Of a stretch of 64,000 nt of DNA, positions 1-10,600 are shown piece after piece (position 1 is the stretch's first letter; every line of letters starts with the position of its first letter). Source of the stretch: Edaphochlamys debaryana (lineage: Eukaryota; Chlorophyta; Chlorophyceae; Chlamydomonadales); contig JAEHOE010000027.1 of the NCBI GenBank assembly GCA_016858145.1, forward strand, positions 868,001-932,000. The letters are read 5' to 3'. The notes beneath the pieces were generated by a model. It saw only the letters and a program-made list of their open reading frames with translations, was not told where the DNA came from and made no database searches. Position numbers and translations under genes: made by a program.

Positions 1-626
1 CAGGGCCGGCTTCAACTAACGCTGAGGCCTCGTCGCCACTGCCTCTCCCTACGCCCGCCCCTGCACCTGCAACCCCTGCACCCGCCCCTGCGTCCGTGCT
101 GCCCTCCCGGTTGGCCCAATACGCCGAGCGGTCGTACCGCATCTGCGGCACCCGGGTGCATCCGCAGCTGCAGCTCCTCGCCCCGCCCCTTCTCCTAGAC
201 GCCCCCCGGCCTGTCGGCGGCCTCCGAGATCGCGCAGAAAGCTAGGGACTGCGCCGCAGGCTCCACGGACGATGGTGCTGCACCGTCCACGGTGGTGCCT
301 TCGGCGTCTCCGCCCGCGGCCGCCGCCCGCCCCGCCCCACCCGCCCCACCCGCGGCCGCCGCTGCCGGTGTACGGGCATGCGTGCCACCTGCGGAGGGGA
401 TGGGAACGGACATTGAAGGACGCGAGAGGGGAAGGTTAAGTCGGGCGCTTCACCAGTCCATGCCTCCGCTGCCCCGCTTGTCGTGCCGAGGGAGCAAGTG
501 GGGAAGCGGCCAAGCTCGTGGCTGGGAAAGAAAGACGGGGACCAGCCGGAGCGGGCCTGACGCATCCGCACACACTCTCCTCCGCCCCCGACCCGTCCCA
601 TTCCTGCCCCTTACGTCAGCTTACGG
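1..626. other. Left-edge region, no gene resolved
   Basis: No model could be closed here. On the minus strand an open frame runs off the left edge (about 1-150) and reads MRYDRSAYWANREGS followed by Ala/Gly-rich sequence; a CAG acceptor candidate lies just before its Met codon, so it may be an internal exon of a gene that continues left. A second minus-strand open frame (195-413) is Ala/Gly-rich and ends in a stop. Both are too biased in composition to call. The stretch may also hold the 3' UTR of the gene ending at 627. Confidence 0.25.
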
Positions 627-1981
627 TTATAGGTTGAAGGATCCGATCCGAGTCGACATGATCTGGGCCTGCACATGCCGCAGATAGGTTACCGCAGCTG
701 CAGAGCACTAGGCTGCTGGTGCGACAGCGTGCCACTCACCCGGAGGCCCGGGTAGCGGCCCTGCAGGAAGTCCATGAAGTGCTGCACGTGCCCAAGCCCC
801 GCCACTCCCGTGGGGAATGTTCACACCAGACCTACCGCATCCGCCTGGGGTGCAGCGCAGTCGAGGGAGCAGGGTAAGCAGGATGGGTGGGGTTTGCGCA
901 TGGCAGGCTCGATCTAAGCCAAAACAACACATGCTACTAATAGTCGGCCCAGCCACTCCTCACAGCCCGTCACGCTACGCCACAAAGACACAAAACACAC
1001 GAAGAATGGCCGCCGGCGCTCCGGCACAGGAATCAGGGCCCCCGTGGCGCGGGGCCGGTCAGCTGCGGCAGCCCTAGCCACGGCAATAGCATCGGCCCGT
1101 TCGACGTGCGGGCTTGCAGCGGTGCGCGTAGCGGAGGAAGCCGTCAAGGCCGTGGGAGTGGAGGCAGTGCGGGGCCCGCGCTGAAGCAGCCCCTGAGCCC
1201 AGGCACTGCGCACTAAGCGCCTCGGGGCTTGGGCCAGGAATGCGAAAGCAGAGGCGTGTGGCCTGCCTTCCCTATGCGGCGCCCGCAGCAGCCAAGCCCC
1301 ACCTGCTGAGGCTGGATACTGTGGCCACCAGGCAGCGGCGGGTAGGGCTGCGGTATCTGCGGCACCACCAGCTGCTGAGGGGTGCCCAGGCCGGTGGTGG
1401 GGTCCAGGACCACGTAGGTGGGGTCCAGAATCTCCGCCACCCGCGGGTCGGCAGCCCCGTACGCAGCGAGCTCGTCAGCAATCTGCAGTGCAGGTTGGCA
1501 AAGCGCGGGCTTAGGTACTGTCTCCTTCTGGCGCCACAAGGGCCCGCTGTGGTGCCTTTTGCATGCGCGGGCGGTGGGATGCGGGTGGCTCGCCATGTCC
1601 TTGCCCTTCATTCTCGCCCCATTCGCCCTGCCCCGCCCTTCAACCCCCGCGCGCCAAACCCAAAACGCGGGCCGTGGCATGCGGGTGGCTCGCCATGTCC
1701 TTTCCCTTCAATTGCGCCCCAGTGGCCCTCCCCCGCCCTTGAGCCCCCGCGCCAAACGAGTCCTAACCTACCCTCAAGAACTTAAAGAACCCCTCTTTGT
1801 CCTCCGGTGCCCGGCAGCTTATGCCGATGCAGTCGTCCGTCAGCACAGACAGCAGCGTGTCCACGGCCGCGGGATCCCAGGACGCGTGGGGACCCTGCAG
1901 CCTCGCGCACGCGTCACCTAGCACTTTGCCAGGCACCTCGGCTGGCCTGCGGTATCCCTCGGGCCCCGAAGGCTCTCCCAT
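627..1981 (-). CDS. Small unrecognised protein, four-exon model (157 aa)
   Basis: Model exons, 5' to 3': 1981-1772, 1482-1303, 781-740, 668-627; all junctions are phase 0, donors are GTAGGT, GTGGGG and GTGAGT, and all acceptors end in CAG. The protein starts MGEPSGPEGYRRPAEVPG; exon 1 ends in FFKFLR and exon 2 begins IADELAAYGAADPRVAEIL, followed by a Pro/Gln-rich stretch. The two 42-nt terminal exons (HFMDFLQGRYPGLR, then AQIMSTRIGSFNL and a stop) are the weakest part and the gene could continue leftward instead. The alternation of a helix with short strands would suit an NTF2/SnoaL-like fold, but that is only an impression. Function not assigned. The first two exons look coding; the whole model is uncertain. 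Confidence 0.4.
1579..1757. repeat. Tandem repeat, about 100 bp x 2
   Basis: Two diverged copies with a period of 100 bp start at 1579 and 1679, both beginning ATGCGGGTGGCTCGCCATGT. They lie wholly within the intron between the first two exons of the small gene at 627-1981. Confidence 0.85.
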
Positions 1982-2728
1982 TTGCGCACGGAGTAACTAT
2001 CGCAACTGTCCAGTTGCGCGTTGCACAGGTCAGTGTGTATGTTCTATTGGAGTGTCCTATTTCTGCACTTTTGTTGACATCTGGCGAAGAGGCAAGAGGC
2101 TGCCGCGGTGGACAACGGCCACGGTGGCATTGACCTCACGTTTCTCCCTAAAGGCTCCTTTTGGCCTGGCCGCGTTTCCGGCGTGCACTTCGCGCGCACT
2201 GCGTCCACGATGATTAACCCCACAGCTCGAGGGCCCGGGCCCGAGCGCCCGACTCGGGGTTTAAAGGCAAGTGCAGCGATGGCACACTCCCGGCCGTGAT
2301 AAAGCATGGAGGCAAAGTGAAGATAGCAATGGGCAGACGCTCGCGTATTACCGTCTGGTCTTGAGCGGTTACCAGTAACCGCTCAACCGCTTGGCGACAT
2401 GGCCTTCAGCTCTCCGGCGGCTCCCCGACTCGGGGTCGAGGCCCCTAGCCACTGGCAGCCCCTGAGGAGTGGCACCTGGGGGAAGGGGCAGGATACACCA
2501 ACAAAGCGAAGTGCTTTGGGGGAGGGGTTGATGCACGCGCGGCAGCCCAGGATGCGATGGTTACAGCAGGAACCGCCTCCAGAAGGGGAGGGGTTGAGCG
2601 AGAGCGCCACCTACTGGGTGTGCCACCTGCACACCGACGCCCACGCTTTGTGACTGACTTTCGGTCGTCACGCCACGTCGCTAGGGCCGGGCCCGTAGAA
2701 CCCCCCTCATCATTCTACCGCCGTGTCT
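1982..2728. other. Intergenic, no gene seen
   Basis: Upstream region of the minus-strand gene at 627-1981. It holds the near-perfect palindrome at 2361-2386. Short open frames here have no splice context or recognisable protein. Confidence 0.5.
2361..2386. repeat. Palindrome, 12-bp arms, 2-bp centre
   Basis: TTGAGCGGTTAC (2361-2372) is followed by CA and then its exact reverse complement (2375-2386). It could be a dimeric protein-binding site or a cruciform; it lies about 380 bp upstream of the start codon at 1981. Confidence 0.8.
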
Positions 2729-3944
2729 TTAGTCATCGTCGATCAGTGCCAGGACGCCTGGGGGCTCTTGCACAGACAATCTACCATCGGAAACTCGCAA
2801 GAAAGGGTGGTCCGCCGCTATTGTCTCCCAACCTCTTGGTGGCCTGAGCGCAGCAAAGGAGTGAAGCGCCCCCCAAAATTCGGCTGACACCAGCACACGT
2901 CCTCGGTTCAGCACCCCGAGACGGTTCCCATTCTCCCTCGTCGCGTACAGATATCGGCGTCCCTTCTCCATGGCTGTGGTGGCTGCAAGACACACCACAT
3001 CCCACACCCTCTGATCCACTCCCTCCGTAGGTCGAGCAAGCCAAAGGTTGAAGCCCAGCCCAAGCAGGGGTGTATGTGACGGCCTCTGGCAGATACCATT
3101 GTTTAAGGTGGCAAGTGGACTCGTGCCTTATCCGTTACATCCCTGTACCAGCCACATGCGGCAGCTTGGCCATGGTCCGTCGCATCGGATGAGGCTCGCC
3201 GCCAAAAGTGTTCTCCCCAAACCCCAGCCCGTCAGCTCCTGCGGCCCCCTTCCCCATACGCCACATCAAGCCAACACATTCCGAAGGAGCATGTCTTCAC
3301 ACATTCCGAAGGAGCATGTCTTCGGCGTGTTCCTGCTTATGTACGATGCACAACACGTAGTCTCGGCACTTCTCCCGTGCCCAGAGTGCTGTCAGGACAT
3401 ACCATGGGTTCAGGTAAGGTACAGTGTTGGGGGTGACGGGTGGTTCAGGCAGCCACGGCGAGGCAGCTGGGGGGGAAAGGAGAGGGGGAGGGAGGGCACA
3501 CAGCCAGAAGGCCCCACGCCCGGCGGCGTCCCCCACGCCCCTCCCTGAGCCCTCAAGCTATGGCGACCGACGAGCCACGTGCGGTGCTTACAAACACCTG
3601 AGTTGTTGTCTTGTGCGTGAAGGCTGCTCGTGCCAGCCAGGGAAGCGTCGATCGGAAGGAGGGCGGCCGACCAAACGCCCGAAACCCCCATCGAAGCCTG
3701 GCGCCTGAATTCCGAACCCACCCTTTGTCGCGTGTGCTTCGTAGTTACCCGACTTGTGTGTTCAGGAGTCATCTGGATGGTCAGGATCACCAGCCCCAGC
3801 TTGAGCGCCGGAGAGGGCTGCGGACGCCGTGGGCGCCGGGGCCGGGGCCGGGGCCGCGGCGGCTCCTCCCTCCGTCGCCGTCGGCGCGTTGGACTCGCCA
3901 CCGGTGAAAGCAAATGACCCTATTCTACTTCCAAACGCTCTCAT
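2729..3944 (-). CDS. Candidate small gene with two possible last exons
   Basis: Start ATG at 3944 gives MRAFGSRIGSFAFTGGESN and an Ala/Pro-rich run; exon 1 (3944-3791) ends in phase 1 at a GTGATC donor. Two downstream acceptors are both in the matching phase. One gives exon 3388-3297 (ALWAREKCRDYVLCIVHKQ..., total 81 aa). The other gives exon 2982-2729 (ATTAMEKGRRYLYATRENG..., ending ALIDDD, total 135 aa). I could not join all three in one frame, so these may be alternative terminal exons or one may be spurious. Neither product is recognised. Codon use in both terminal exons looks like coding sequence rather than antisense shadow. Confidence 0.3.
3276..3323. repeat. 25-bp tandem duplication
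   Basis: The unit at 3276-3300 is repeated at once at 3301-3323 (second copy matches over 23 bp). On the minus strand it spans the stop of candidate exon 3388-3297. Because 25 is not a multiple of three, the duplication itself supplies the stop; without it the frame would run two residues further. Confidence 0.85.
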
Positions 3945-3978
3945 CGCCGCCTTAGCTGAGTGATACCGCTCAACCGAT

Positions 3979-3983
3979 TTACA
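3979..3983 (-). promoter_or_regulatory. Possible poly(A) signal TGTAA for the ABCG gene
   Basis: TGTAA is the usual polyadenylation word in volvocine algae. This one lies about 630 nt downstream of the ABCG stop on the same strand, within the normal range of 3' UTR lengths. The assignment rests only on position. Confidence 0.35.
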
Positions 3984-4551
3984 CGCGCATGTCAGGCGAG
4001 CCCCCACGCCTTCTAGTTAGCTTTCCAGCAAAACACGATTAGACACAGTCAGACACAGGCTGAGCGCGCAAAAGCACATACATGAGCGTTACCGGTACCG
4101 CCCCAGCGGACTCGGCTGCCTTGAAAGTAATGTTGCATTGCCTCACACCGGGCCCGACACCCCAAAGGTGAGGTTGCGCGGCCCGAAGTAAGCACTCCTG
4201 GCCCACCCACACACAAGGTTGGGAAGGCACAGCCCCTCACTCTACTCTCCCGCTAGCTCACTCAGCTCGCTCACTCTGGGCACAGCCGAGACTCGCTCAC
4301 TGCCAGAAACTGAAAGCCCCATAGCATCCTCAACCGATTGCGACCGCATAACTACCGCTGCTGTCGTACAAAGCGTCCACACGCGCGCAGGGAAGCGACA
4401 GGCAGGCCCCTACCATGGGCCTTCCCTTGTAGCGAACTCGTAGGACGAGCTCGGGGATACCGCACTACGAGCCTCAAGCGACCGCTCCTTGTCGTTGCTC
4501 TCCCGGGCGTACGCCTCCGGTGGCTTCCGGCTTCATTAGAGGAAGGAAAAA

Positions 4552-4593
4552 GATCCAGATCCAATGCACATGCTGCGCCTCCGGATCTGGATC
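4552..4593 (-). repeat. Inverted repeat, 11-bp arms, in ABCG 3' UTR
   Basis: GATCCAGATCC (4552-4562) and GGATCTGGATC (4583-4593) are exact reverse complements separated by 20 nt. It begins about 20 nt after the ABCG stop codon, so it would form a hairpin at the start of the 3' UTR. Confidence 0.8.
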
Positions 4594-4614
4594 GAAGGCT
4601 CCAGGCGCAGCTCC

Positions 4615-7600
4615 TTAGTGCTTCAGGAAGCGCACGCCCTGTCAAGGGGTGGGGGGGAAGATGGAGGGAGGCGAGGGAGGGTTGGGGGGGGAAAGCGCCC
4701 GCCTCTGGCTTAGCATCCCCCCGCGGACTTCCACGTGCACGCTTTCGGCAGTGGTCCGTCCCAGCTCGGCTCCCGTACACGCGCCCGTACGGCCCACGCA
4801 GGCAGTACTGTGCCGTACCAACTCACCAGGTAGGCGATGATACGGCAGATGACGATGTAGCCGATGAGGATGCCGACGCAGTCGCCCTGGGGATCGCAAG
4901 GGGCGCAAGATTATAAGTAACCCCCGGGCGTCAAGGCCACATTGCCAACACGATGTCGTACAATGACACATGACTCATGACTGTAATGCGTAATGCAATG
5001 ACTGAAAACTGTACAGCGTGCCGTACTCACGATGGTGATGTAGTCGAGGCCGAGGGCGTCGATGGTGGTCTGTCCGTCGGGCACGGCGCAGCTTCCGTCC
5101 GGCCTCTCCTGCTGGGGCGTGCACGTGAGCTCCAGGCCGTTGAGCTCGTTGAGAGAGATGCCCACGTAGCTGCGGGGGGCGAGGGGGTGCGAGGGCGGGG
5201 GTAAGACTATTGGGTTTGACACGCATGTGGGTACGGCAGTGCGGGCACGGCCGCCCAGCTCGTTGAACGAGATGCCCACGCAGCTGCGGGGGACGAGGTG
5301 GTGCGAGCGAGTGAGGGACTTGGGGTTCCCTGGAGCTTGACGGGCGCGCGCAGTCTGAAGGATACGGGTACGGAGTCTGCGGATGGCCTGGGCGCATGCA
5401 TCCTCTAGGCGTCACTCCCCGTACGACGGCTGCCGTACTCACGTGTACTTGACGTACGACAGGGCGTCCAGCCACACGAAGTAGTTGGGCAGGTTGCGGG
5501 GGGACAGGAAGAAGCCCCCGAACAGGCGGGAGATCTCGAGCGCCTGTGGGGGCAAGGAAGGGGTGGTGGTGAGGGGGAGGGAGGGTGTCCACACAACAGC
5601 CACGCCTTTCCCACGTGTGAGGCTCTTCTCCATCCGGGATCGCCCTCCTGTCCTTTGGAGGGAACGCACCCACCGCACACCGCCGCACAACCCACCCACC
5701 ATAGGCAGCAGAGTGGTGACGGCCCCCTGGATACCCACGCCCCTGAACCCCTCTCCCTGGATCCGCCTCCCCCTGGACCCCCTGGATCCCCAACTTCCAC
5801 CCCATCTTCCGTCCCCCTTCCCCCACCCACCATGGGCAGGATGGTGACTGCCATGTCCGTGGTGCGGGCAATGGCCGACACCGCCAGGGCCTGGGGGGGG
5901 TTTGCGTGGGGGGGAGGCACGGGCGGGGATGAGCGAGCAAGCGCGGCGTGTCGCGGATCGAGCATTGCATACATATGGCATGCAACAAGGCGCCGGCTCG
6001 TTGCTCGCAACCAAGCTCCACTTCTGGTACCGGGATTAGCGTCTGCCGCATGCGGGCCGGAGCATTGCTCGAGAGCGCCGCGTTGTGATCACTATTACTA
6101 CTGCCTGCGCTGCAGCAGTGCCGCCCACCAGGCTGGTCGCGGCTGTGGAGCAGAGGAGCATGAAGGCCAGGAAGATGAAGAACTTGGAGGCCACGGCCTG
6201 GAAGCCCACCAGCCTGGGAGGCGGGGTGGGGCGGGGGTGCAGAAAGGGGTTAGAGGGCTTGGAAAGGGGGGGGAGCATTCTAGGGCACTTCAGCCATGGC
6301 CTGAAAGCGCTCTAGACTGGGGCGGGAGAAGCAGATAGAGCAGGCATGCAGGGGTTTGGTGAAATTGAAAGGGGACCGGGGTAGGTGCTTCCCGTCAATC
6401 CCGTGTGCGTAGCGAGACCACGGGGCCCCAAGACAAACCCCCTGCATCCGTGTGCGCGACCACACGCAGCAGTGCTTCCAAGGGCAGCCACGCACCCCCG
6501 CCCGCCCGCCCGCCCGCCCGCACCAGTAGACGATGCATGAAAAGATGATGGGGGCGGGCAGCTGCGGAGGGAGGGTGGGGTCACACGGGCGAAGGAAGGT
6601 CACACCCACTGGATTGGTCCCAACGGATCAATAACTGAACCCTCATGCGACGTTGTAACCCACCACCATCCGTAAGCATACATGAAATAAATTCACGCAC
6701 CTGCGACAGCGTCTCCGCCGTGATCTTGGCCAGGAAGTAGGCGCTGACGTGGTAGGTGCCGGCGGCGCGCTCGCGGAGGGACAGCATGCGCTCCGAGGGG
6801 AACGAGTTGATCACCACCAGCGAGCCAAACATACCTGGGGGGTGGGGGTGGGATGGGAGAGTGCGGGTGGAGGGGTGAGGGGGTTGCGCGTGGAAGGTGG
6901 ACGGAGGGAGGGTGGAAGGGGTGCGTGGAGGGTGGGGTTGGGGAGGGCGGAAGCCGAGGTCAGGTGGAGGGCGCGCGAGCGCGTACGCCCTTGGCCGGAC
7001 CGCGAGCATCGATCCATCCCTCCCTCCCTTGGGCCCCTTCCATCCCAGCAGACAGCGGGCAGCGAGCACGCCCTCAACCAATAACACATCCGCTGCTTAG
7101 GCCCTTCCCCTGAGCGGTAGACCAAGTCAGTGAAGCGCGCTTCGTCGTGGGCTGCCCTCAGCACTACTCCCTGCCCCGCGGCCGGACAGCGAGCACGCCA
7201 TTGGCCTATCCGTCCATACCCCGATTGGGCCCCTCCCCTAAGCGGGCGGCTCACCCTGGTTGATGACGGTGAAGAAGCTGTGGGGCGGGGGCGGGGAAAG
7301 CGGAGGGGAGAGGGCAGGCGGGTTGGAGCTAGCAGGGTGAGAGCGACGGAACGAGGCCCAGGCAAGAGGCAGGTGGCCCGTCCTTAGCTGCGCTGCACGG
7401 CCCCGTGGTCGGCATGCTGCGTGCGGCAAGTGGCGCGTCACGCTCGGCACTCACAGCACGGGCTGGCGGCGCACGGCGGAGGACTGGCCGTCACCGATCT
7501 GCGTTGGTTGGGGGAAGACAGGCGGGGGAGGCGGGGAGGTGATGCACAGGCGGGGGTAGGCCGCCGTTGAGCCCCCTTTCCCTCAGGACCTCCACGCACC

Positions 7601-10600
7601 CCCCGCCTACCTCCTGTGTGCTCCCTACCCACCTGCCCTCTGCATCCGCCCTGACCCCCACGACCCTACGTTCCCCACCTGCACCCTGCCCCCAGTGCGC
7701 CCCTCATCCCATGACTCCCCATAACCCCCCCCCCCGCCTAACACGCGCCTGCAGGAACACCGTGCCGATGAGCACCGCCATCACCGCGGTCTGCGCCATG
7801 AGGACCAGGGTGGTGCTGCGCCGGCGCCAGGTCTCCTTGAGGCTGCAGGGGGTACATGGAGGGGGGGAGGGCGAGGGGCGGAGGGGATCACCGCAAGGAA
7901 GCGGGGAGGGTAGCGGATGGGGGGAAGGTGAGGTGCGCCGGTGGGGCGGGGTGGGGGCAGCACAGCACAGCACAGCACAGCACAGGAGCCCGTCGCCCAC
8001 ACACCACAGGCCCTCCCACAGTCCCACGCCCACCTGCGCCTGAGCAGCGTTTGGAACTGCTTGTGCCACGGCATGGAGTCGCGGGGCAGCGCCAGCGGCC
8101 TGGGGGAGGTAGGTAGGGGGGGCGAATGGGGCCGACACGGGCGCAGGCGTCAGGCCCGCCGCAACCAAACCCACATCACAACAGCAAGCACACGTGTGAG
8201 CCCAAGCCTGCTCTTGTCCTCCAGGTTGTTGCTGCTGTCGCTGTTGAACCCAGCGCAGCAATGGGCGCATGAACGGCACGCACGTGGGTTTGTGCAGCAT
8301 ACCGGTATCGTGGAGCCCCCGCCGGTGCCGAGCCTAACCCTAGAGGACCGCTCCATACCTCGTGCATTATCCCGAGCTTGACGCACGGCGTCCCTCAACC
8401 CAACGCAAGTACGGCACTGTACGGCACGCACCTGGGGTTGTGCAGCAGGTGGTCCACGTGCGGCGGCTCGTACAGGGAGGTGATGGCCTTCTCCTTGCGC
8501 GCCAGGTCCTCCATGGACTCAGTCATGGTGGGGGTGATGACGTCTGCAGACATGGCGGCATGGGGGGGAGGATCATCGGGGGGGCAGGGGGGGAAGGGAG
8601 GGTCGAAGGGTGCGTGCACGCGTCAAGCCGGCGCCCCACATAGCAAGCTGCATGGACCATTATGGCAGCACGCGGGGGTCTCACCCAGGATGTGGTCCGC
8701 CGGGTTCTCGTGCTGCGGGCAGGGGAAGCCGGAGCGGTCGAAGAAGTCCAGCGCGCCGCCGGCGGGGCCCTGCGGGGGGCAGGCAGGGCGGGGCGGGGGC
8801 GGGTGCAGGTTCAAGGGTCAAGGGCTTGGTTGGGAGGGGGCTGTCAGGGCGTGGGGCAGGCGTCAGGGCGTGGGGCAAGGGCAGGGGCAGGGGCCGTGGG
8901 CAGAGCAATCGAGCAACGGAGCGACGGCTTTGCCCTTCCCCGTTTTCCCGCCAGGCAAGATTTCCAGTACCCCCTTCAAGAGGCAAGCTGTCATCCAGAA
9001 GGCGTATGTGACCACACACCCCTCTGTTCGTACGCGAACGAACCCGCCCGCCAATCGCACGACAGATGCTAGCTCCCTCGCACCTGGTACACGATGCTTC
9101 CGCGGTTGAGCAGCAGCAGGTTGTCAAACAGGTTGAAAATCTTGGCCTGGGGCCTGGGGGAAGCGAGGGTAGTCCCAAGAACATGAGGACGAGGAGGCTG
9201 AGTCGCTCCTTGAGTTGCGCGCGGTCCCTCCGTCCCTCGGTCTTGCTAATGCTTCATGCTCTACTGGCTCTGCTGCATTGTGGCTCTGCGCTTACTGGGG
9301 GCCCTGGAGCAGCTCGTGCTACGTGCCCGCTACATGCTTCTATACGCTTAGTTACCAGATCCAGATCCAGATCCAGATCCAACCAAGCGCTCACTGGTGG
9401 ATGGTGCAGACCACGGTGCAGGCGCGCGCCGAGGCCAGGCGGCGCAGCAGGCGGCACAGCGAGAGGGCAGTCACGGAGTCCAGGCCGCTGGTGGGCTCGT
9501 CCTGGGGGGGACAGGGGGTGGGGGGTTCGTCAGCGGCGGCTCGGCTAGCACCCCTCCCTCCCTCCCTCGCTCCCTTGGGCCCCGCTACTGTCTTGGGCCC
9601 CGCAACGTCTTCAAGGCTTCACCAGCCCCCACCCCCCCACCCCCCCACACTCCGCCCCACCAGGAAGAGCAGCGCAAGGCATTCCCTCCCCTCACGCCCT
9701 CCCCTCCTCCGCCCATCGTCCTCTTTCACTCGCTTGGAATGCACGCGTACTATGACACTAGCCATACCCGAACGAACGCTCAGCCCCCACTCACCAGGAA
9801 CAGCAGCGCCGGTTTAGTCAGCAGCTCCATGGCCACGCACAGGCGCTTGCGCTCGCCGCCGCTGATGCCCTTCTGCATGGGCGAGCCCACGATCACGTCG
9901 CGCACGTGGCTGATGCCGACCTGGCGGTTGGCGGTTGGCGGGGGAGAGGGCGGGAGGGCGGATGAGTAATCCGAGGCAGGCAGCAAAATACACGTACGGC
10001 AAAACAGACTATGTATTGCACGCGTAGAAGCGAAACGCGCGCACCTGGGACATGGCGCCCTCGATCCGCTCCAGGCGTTCCTGCGGGGGGGGTGGAGCAG
10101 CGTGCGTCCGCTCTGGGCTCCGGGGGGAGCGGGGGGGGGAGGGCGTGTGTGTGCGGGCGCGCGGGCAGGGTGCTCGGCGGCGGGAGTCTCTCTCTGCGCA
10201 GTACGTAGTCTGGCGCTGCAGCCATACATGGCTTGCTGCTGAGTATGCTGAGAGAGAGGGAGCGCCGCAGCTCGGATCGATCGGCTCAACACATCCAGCT
10301 AGCCAGTCTATCCCTGCAACTTGTGATGCTCCCTTGCAAGCCGTTTAGAGAAGCAGGCCCAACAACCCGTGAGGTCGGCAAGCCCCCGCACCCCGAGCGA
10401 GCCAACCACGAGGCCGCTGTCGTCGCTGCGCTGCCCTGACCCGACAACACCTGCCCCGACTAGCTATCCCCCCCCTGCCCTTCGCCCCCCCTGCCCTTCG
10501 CCCCCCCCTCCCTCCCCCTCGCTCCCTACCCGCGGTGAGGTGGTGCGGGGCATGCGCAGCTCGGCCGTGTAGCGCAGGGTCTCCTCCACCGTCAGGTGGG

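Larger units (their letters stand above)
3945..4614. other. 3' UTR/intergenic region downstream of ABCG gene
   Basis: Lies between the ABCG stop (4615) and the candidate gene start (3944). It contains a minus-strand TGTAA word at 3979-3983 and an inverted repeat at 4552-4593. Short open frames (for example 4039-4230 on the minus strand) have no support. Confidence 0.5.

Noticed and set aside
4975..6051. 358-codon minus-strand frame
   Set aside because: It runs through four ABCG exons and their introns in the wrong frame; the spliced frame encodes conserved transporter sequence.
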